From an uncultured Collinsella sp. (GTDB taxonomy: Bacteria; Actinomycetota; Coriobacteriia; Coriobacteriales; Coriobacteriaceae), in the NCBI GenBank assembly GCA_959606065.1, contig CAUHHV010000001.1, positions 227,644-291,643 of the forward strand: a DNA stretch of 64,000 bases, read 5' to 3'. Numbering within the stretch: position 1 is the first letter of the stretch; each line of letters starts with the position of its first letter. The position numbers and the translations under genes are program-made. This document shows positions 60,250 through 64,000 of this stretch, piece by piece. The notes below the pieces were generated by a model. The model worked only from the letters and a program-made list of their open reading frames with translations. It did not search any database and was not told the origin of the DNA.

Positions 60250-61580
60250 TGGGACTGACGAAGAAGGCGCCTAAGAAGAGGGTTCTCTTCTTTACAGATC
60301 GGGTGTTTTGGCCGGCAAACGACGGACACAAGGTTGTTCTCTTCAACTATTGCAAGGGACTTGCCGATAAGTTCGATGCCGAGGTTCACGTCCTAACCTT
60401 TCTAGAGCCGGGACAGACGGCGCAGGCGCTTTCGGTGTGTCCCGAGTTCATCGAGAGCGTGACCCTTGCGAAGAAGCCAGCGAGGCAAACGGTTATCCTG
60501 AACCTTATTCGGGCCTTGCTCAAAGGAGCTGCCGGCGGCCCCATTCAATGCAGCATTTTTAGAAGCAAGGGGGCGGCGAACCAGCTCCGAGATCTTGTTG
60601 GGGAGCTAGAACCGACACATGTTTTTTTTGACTTGCCGAGGCTCTCGCCTTACGTTGACGCGTTGCGAGAGTATTCATGTGGGAAGGTCCTTTATATGGA
60701 GGATACGTTCTCGCTCCGATACCAGCGCCAACTTAAGAGTATCAATTCCCTTAAAAAGACCGGTGGCGTCGCCGGTAAGTATTCGGCTAGTCTAAAGGGC
60801 TGTGTAGCGAAGCTTGCCTCTTTGCCTGTGTTTCAAAAAATTGTATTGGCTACCGAAGCGAAGCGTATGCGGAAGCTTGAGCTGGTTGCTCCCCAACGCT
60901 TCGATTTCGTTGTCCTGGTTTCGCCTCTCGAAAGGGATCGCCTAGCCTTTGATACGGGAGCGAGTAATATCATTGCGGTTCCCTTGGGAGTTGACAGCTC
61001 TTTCTACGCCAAAGGACCCTATCCGACTCCACGCGCGAAAACGCTTTCATTCTTGGGAAACATGCGCAACTCCGCAAATGCGGACTCTCTCCGGTACATC
61101 GCCAATGAGGTCTTACCGCTTATCGGCGACGTGATGTTGGAGGTTTCGGGAGAAGTGAGCGAGGATCTCAGGCAAGAACTTGAAGCAAGCGAAAAGGTTA
61201 TGTTTCTTGGTCGCGTTGAGGACACGCGGGAGGCACTGCGTTCCGCGAGCGTATTTCTTGCGCCCATAGCTTACGGGACGGGCATCAAGACGAAGATTCT
61301 AGAGGCGATGGCCATCGGGGTCCCCATCGTGACAAATTCGGTGGGCAACGAGGGCATCGGGCTCGTCGACGGGGTGGACGCCTTCGTCGCCGATACCGCC
61401 CACGAGCAGGCGGCCGCCGTGCGTAGACTCATGGAGGACCGTGAGCTTGCGGCTCGGCTCGCCGACTCAGCGCGCCGAAAAGCTGCTGAAGTCTTCGACT
61501 GGAAGAAGTCGCTGGAAAATTTCACCGCCTTGGGTTTTGAACCCGTAAGCACTGATGAAGGGGAGACCGATGTCGCTTAA
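60249..61580 (+). CDS. Glycosyltransferase, GT4 type
   Basis: A 443-residue GT-B glycosyltransferase. The acceptor half begins RVLFFTDRVFWPANDGHKVV. The donor half has VIAVPLGVDSSFYAKGP, LSFLGNMRNSANADSLRYI, VMFLGRVEDTREALRSA and a glycosyl-donor motif IKTKILEAMAIGVPIVTNSVG with the usual E-x7-E-like spacing. The sequence type resembles sugar transferases of exopolysaccharide loci. GTG start overlapping the reductase stop. Linkage and sugar cannot be inferred. Confidence 0.87.
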   Translation: MGLTKKAPKKRVLFFTDRVFWPANDGHKVVLFNYCKGLADKFDAEVHVLTFLEPGQTAQALSVCPEFIESVTLAKKPARQTVILNLIRALLKGAAGGPIQCSIFRSKGAANQLRDLVGELEPTHVFFDLPRLSPYVDALREYSCGKVLYMEDTFSLRYQRQLKSINSLKKTGGVAGKYSASLKGCVAKLASLPVFQKIVLATEAKRMRKLELVAPQRFDFVVLVSPLERDRLAFDTGASNIIAVPLGVDSSFYAKGPYPTPRAKTLSFLGNMRNSANADSLRYIANEVLPLIGDVMLEVSGEVSEDLRQELEASEKVMFLGRVEDTREALRSASVFLAPIAYGTGIKTKILEAMAIGVPIVTNSVGNEGIGLVDGVDAFVADTAHEQAAAVRRLMEDRELAARLADSARRKAAEVFDWKKSLENFTALGFEPVSTDEGETDVA

Positions 61581-61722
61581 TCTTCTTGTCGATCCCGAGC
61601 AACGCCGCACTGTCGGTCTCGCTGGCAAGGCCTATGTACGTCGCTGTCATGATTGGTATACCAGTATTGAGAGTTTGGGCAGATGTCTCGAATTTGCATC
61701 AAATGGTAAAGCAAGGAGTTAG
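61570..61722 (+). pseudogene. C-terminal fragment of another GT4 glycosyltransferase
   Basis: A 50-codon frame (MSLNLLVDPEQRRTVGLAGK..., then HDWYTSIESLGRCLEF) matches the closing segment of GT4 enzymes: LL-x-DPE-x-R-x-x-LG-x-x-GR-x-Y-V and a terminal Trp helix. All catalytic parts are absent. It overlaps the preceding gene by 11 nt and ends just before the next start, so a former glycosyltransferase gene was probably replaced here. Confidence 0.65.
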
Positions 61723-61723
61723 C

Positions 61724-62677
61724 GTGACTTGGTCGGCCAAAACGAATCTATCTAGCTGCCCGGATACAACCAGTACTAATTCTTGTGCATCCGATGCGAA
61801 ATGCTTGCCTTCTGTAGCTATAGTCATAGTCGATTATAACGGGGTCGCGGAGACAACTTGCTGCTTGGAAAGCGTTAATGCTATCGATTATGGCAATTAT
61901 GATGTTTATCTCGTAGATAATGGCGGAAATTGTAGCGCCAAGTTGCAAGCCGTTGCATCTACTTATGCTCGTGTCCACTATCTACGATCGAATGAAAACC
62001 TTGGGTTTTCTGGCGGAAACAATTTTGCTCTGAAAAAGCTAGACGCTGATTACGACTTCGTTTTGTTATTGAATAACGATACTGTCGTGACTCCCAATTT
62101 TTTGTCTAAACTACTTGAAAGTGCCGATGAGAGAGCTTTGGTCGGTTCTAAGATTTATTACTGGTCAGACAAAAATCTGATCTGGTATGCGGGTGGCGGT
62201 TCGTCCAGAACTATCTGTAGATCTTGGCACAATGGGTTTAGAAAGTTAGAAGAAAATTATGACGACAAAGGGTCTCGAGAGGTCGGATTTATTAGCGGAT
62301 GCTGCATGCTTATTCCGTCTAAAGCCCTTATTGATGTCGGCTTTCTAGACGAGAGCTATTTTCTTTACTTGGAAGACACTGACTACTGTTTTCGGGCTAT
62401 GGATGCAGGTTATAGGCTTAGATATAACTCTGACTCGGTTATTTATCATTGTGTAAGTGCATCTACAGGAGATGCATCTGCCCTTATGAATTATTACAAG
62501 ATTAGAAACCGTCAATACTTTATTGATCGGTATTCGACGAATAAGCCTCTATCGAAATTTCTTGCCTATTGCGAAATTGCAGCTGGCCTTTTGATCGGCA
62601 AATACAAGGGCGGCTCCGTCAAGAAGGCATTGCATGATTATCGCATGGGAATTACTGGGAAGATGCAAGAGGGCTGA
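61724..62677 (+). CDS. Glycosyltransferase, GT2 family (rhamnosyltransferase-like), AT-rich
   Basis: A 317-residue GT-A enzyme. VAIVIVDYNGVAETTCCLESV, YLVDNGGNCSAK, LRSNENLGFSGGNNFAL, VLLLNNDTVV (DxD-like), GFISGCCMLIPSKALIDVG, and FLYLEDTDYCFRAMDAGYRL with the catalytic Asp. The order is that of rhamnosyltransferases such as RfbF/WbbL. The GTG at 61724 has AAGGAG six bases upstream; longer frame upstream is shadow of the GT4 fragment. The gene is far lower in GC than all its neighbours, which indicates recent acquisition. Confidence 0.9.
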   Translation: MTWSAKTNLSSCPDTTSTNSCASDAKCLPSVAIVIVDYNGVAETTCCLESVNAIDYGNYDVYLVDNGGNCSAKLQAVASTYARVHYLRSNENLGFSGGNNFALKKLDADYDFVLLLNNDTVVTPNFLSKLLESADERALVGSKIYYWSDKNLIWYAGGGSSRTICRSWHNGFRKLEENYDDKGSREVGFISGCCMLIPSKALIDVGFLDESYFLYLEDTDYCFRAMDAGYRLRYNSDSVIYHCVSASTGDASALMNYYKIRNRQYFIDRYSTNKPLSKFLAYCEIAAGLLIGKYKGGSVKKALHDYRMGITGKMQEG

Positions 62678-62745
62678 GGAGTCGTTTTACGAACATTAAT
62701 TTACCTATCATCAACAATTCTGTTTAAAAATGAAGGAGATTGTAA

Positions 62746-63648
62746 ATGACGAAAGGCATCATCCTCGCCGGCGGGTCCGGCACCCGCCTGTACCCGCTCA
62801 CGCTCGTGACCTCCAAGCAGCTGCTGCCGGTCTACGACAAGCCCATGATCTACTACCCGCTGTCCACCCTCATGCTGGCGGGCATCCGCGACATCCTGGT
62901 CATCTCCACGCCGACGGACCTCCCCAACTTCGAGCGCCTGCTCGGGGACGGCTCGCGCTACGGCGTGAACCTCTCCTACGCCGAGCAGCCGAGCCCGGAC
63001 GGCCTGGCCCAGGCCTTCACCATCGGCGAGGAGTTCATCGCCGGCGAGCCGTGCGCGCTCGTGCTCGGCGACAACATCTTCTACGGCAACGGCCTGTCGC
63101 GCCACCTGACGCGCGCCGTCCAGAACGCGGAGTCCGGTAGGGCCACGGTCTTCGGCTACCACGTCGACGACCCCGAGCGCTTCGGCGTCGTCGAGTTCGA
63201 CGCGCGGGGCAGGGCCGTCTCCATCGAGGAGAAGCCCGAGTGCCCCAAGAGCTCCTACGCCGTCACCGGCCTGTACTTCTATCCGGGCGACGTGGCAGCC
63301 AAGGCCCACGAGGTGAGGCCCTCCGCGCGCGGCGAGCTGGAGATCACCACGCTCAACCAGATGTACCTGGAGGAGGGGACGCTGTCGGTCGTCACCCTCG
63401 GCCGCGGGTACGCCTGGCTGGACACCGGCACCATGGAGAGCCTGCACGAGGCCGCCGAGTTCGTCCGCGCCGTGGAGCACTCCCAGGACCTTCCCGTGTC
63501 CGTGCCCGAGGAGATCGCCTGGGAGAACGGCTGGATCACGACCGCCGAGCTGGAGGAGGCCGCCAAGGCCTACGGCAAGTCGGTCTACGGCCAGCACCTC
63601 AAGAAGGTCGCCGCCGGCGAGATCGTCAACAGCCCGCGCGAGTACTAG
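62746..63648 (+). CDS. rfbA: Glucose-1-phosphate thymidylyltransferase
   Basis: A 300-residue RmlA enzyme making dTDP-glucose. ILAGGSGTRLYPLTLVTSKQL is the catalytic loop, MIYYPLSTLMLAGIRDIL follows, VLGDNIFYGNGLSRHL holds the metal-binding Asp, and GYAWLDTGTMESLHEAAEFV is characteristic. AAGGAGA ribosome-binding site. GC and codon use return abruptly to the high-GC style after the AT-rich GT2 gene. Confidence 0.96.
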   Translation: MTKGIILAGGSGTRLYPLTLVTSKQLLPVYDKPMIYYPLSTLMLAGIRDILVISTPTDLPNFERLLGDGSRYGVNLSYAEQPSPDGLAQAFTIGEEFIAGEPCALVLGDNIFYGNGLSRHLTRAVQNAESGRATVFGYHVDDPERFGVVEFDARGRAVSIEEKPECPKSSYAVTGLYFYPGDVAAKAHEVRPSARGELEITTLNQMYLEEGTLSVVTLGRGYAWLDTGTMESLHEAAEFVRAVEHSQDLPVSVPEEIAWENGWITTAELEEAAKAYGKSVYGQHLKKVAAGEIVNSPREY

Positions 63649-63659
63649 GAGGAACCCCC

Positions 63660-64000
63660 ATGTCCGAGATCTTCGAACCCAAGAACATCATCGTCACGGG
63701 CGGCTGCGGCTTCATCGGCAGCAACTTCGTGCACTATGTGGTCAACAACCACCCCGACGTGCACGTGACCGTCCTGGACAAGCTGACCTACGCCGGCAAC
63801 CCCGAGAACATCGCCGGGCTGCCCGAGGATAGGGTCGAGCTCGTCGTCGGCGACATCTGCGACGCCGAGCTGCTGGACCGCATCGTCCCGGGCCACGACG
63901 CCATCGTGCACTACGCCGCCGAGAGCCACAACGACAACTCCATCGCGGACCCCGAGCCGTTCCTGCGCACCAACGTGGAGGGCACCTTCCGCCTGCTGGA
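63660..64000 (+). CDS. rfbB: dTDP-glucose 4,6-dehydratase (partial, C-terminus beyond window)
   Basis: The first 113 residues of RmlB: NIIVTGGCGFIGSNFVHYVV (NAD loop), VTVLDKLTYAGNPENIAGL, VVGDICDAELLDRIV, and HYAAESHNDNSIADPEPFLRTNVEGTFRLL, which is split here by the edge after the NAD- and substrate-binding segment. GGAGGAA upstream. Continues the dTDP-sugar branch begun by rfbA; rfbC and rfbD would be expected next. Confidence 0.94.
   Translation, partial: MSEIFEPKNIIVTGGCGFIGSNFVHYVVNNHPDVHVTVLDKLTYAGNPENIAGLPEDRVELVVGDICDAELLDRIVPGHDAIVHYAAESHNDNSIADPEPFLRTNVEGTFRLL

Noticed and set aside
61586..61723. 46-codon N-terminal extension of the GT2 gene
   Set aside because: The extension is the out-of-frame shadow of the GT4 fragment; a GTG with AAGGAG at ideal distance starts the GT-A fold.
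1..64000. CRISPR array, prophage, integrase or rRNA genes
   Set aside because: No regularly spaced direct repeats, phage structural genes, integrases or rRNA sequences were seen; the only mobile-element trace is the IS21 fragment and the intergenic inverted repeats.

Overview
The window looks like a chromosome segment of a GC-rich, anaerobic, gut-type actinobacterium of the class Coriobacteriia, most likely Collinsella or a close relative. This rests on protein style and gene content (anaerobic cobalamin pathway, iron-sulfur serine dehydratase, GlgC/GlgD pair, NusG-paralogue-led capsule locus) and is an inference, not a database match.

Region 1 (1-21,040) is a tetrapyrrole/cobalamin block with very high GC. 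On the minus strand, below a cobalamin riboswitch, lie a secreted CbiK-type chelatase, two lipoproteins that appear to share a NEAT-like domain, and a BtuF/BtuC/BtuD-like importer. Diverging from it on the plus strand is one long operon, almost entirely coupled by ATGA/GTGA overlaps: cbiF-cbiD-[cbiL remnant]-cbiG-cbiH-cbiET-cbiA-cobT-cobU-cobS-[CobU-like/CobC fusion]-cbiB-cobD-cbiP-cobO-cbiC-cbiJ. It covers most of the route from cobalt-precorrin-3 to cobalamin. However, cbiL is reduced to its two ends, and cbiET carries an exact 153-bp in-frame tandem duplication. A fragment of an IS21-type transposase gene sits at the right border.

Region 2 (21,160-38,010) is core genome: a MacAB-like export system, an L,D-transpeptidase, serine dehydratase, metK, gltX, priA, def, fmt, rsmB and an FmdB-type zinc ribbon protein. 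Its intergenic gaps hold several long inverted repeats with 25-33 bp arms.

Region 3 (38,097-51,200, all minus strand) is a complete glycogen cluster: a GH13-GH77 fusion, glgA, glgD, glgC, glgP and glgB. GlgA and GlgB carry long Lys/Ala/Thr/Pro-rich tails resembling histone H1. A repeated operator-like half-site (TGGTAAAAC) occurs upstream of both glgB and the GH13-GH77 gene.

Region 4 (51,500-64,000, plus strand) has a HAD phosphatase, thiamine pyrophosphokinase, tRNA-Ala(GGC), then a structured leader of about 730 bp. After it comes a surface-polysaccharide operon: a LoaP/NusG-like antiterminator, an initiating sugar-phosphate transferase, a phosphohexomutase, manC, gmd, a GDP-6-deoxymannose reductase, glycosyltransferases (one broken, one AT-rich), rfbA and the start of rfbB. 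The operon can make GDP-mannose and GDP-rhamnose and starts the dTDP-sugar branch, feeding assembly of a capsule or wall polysaccharide.
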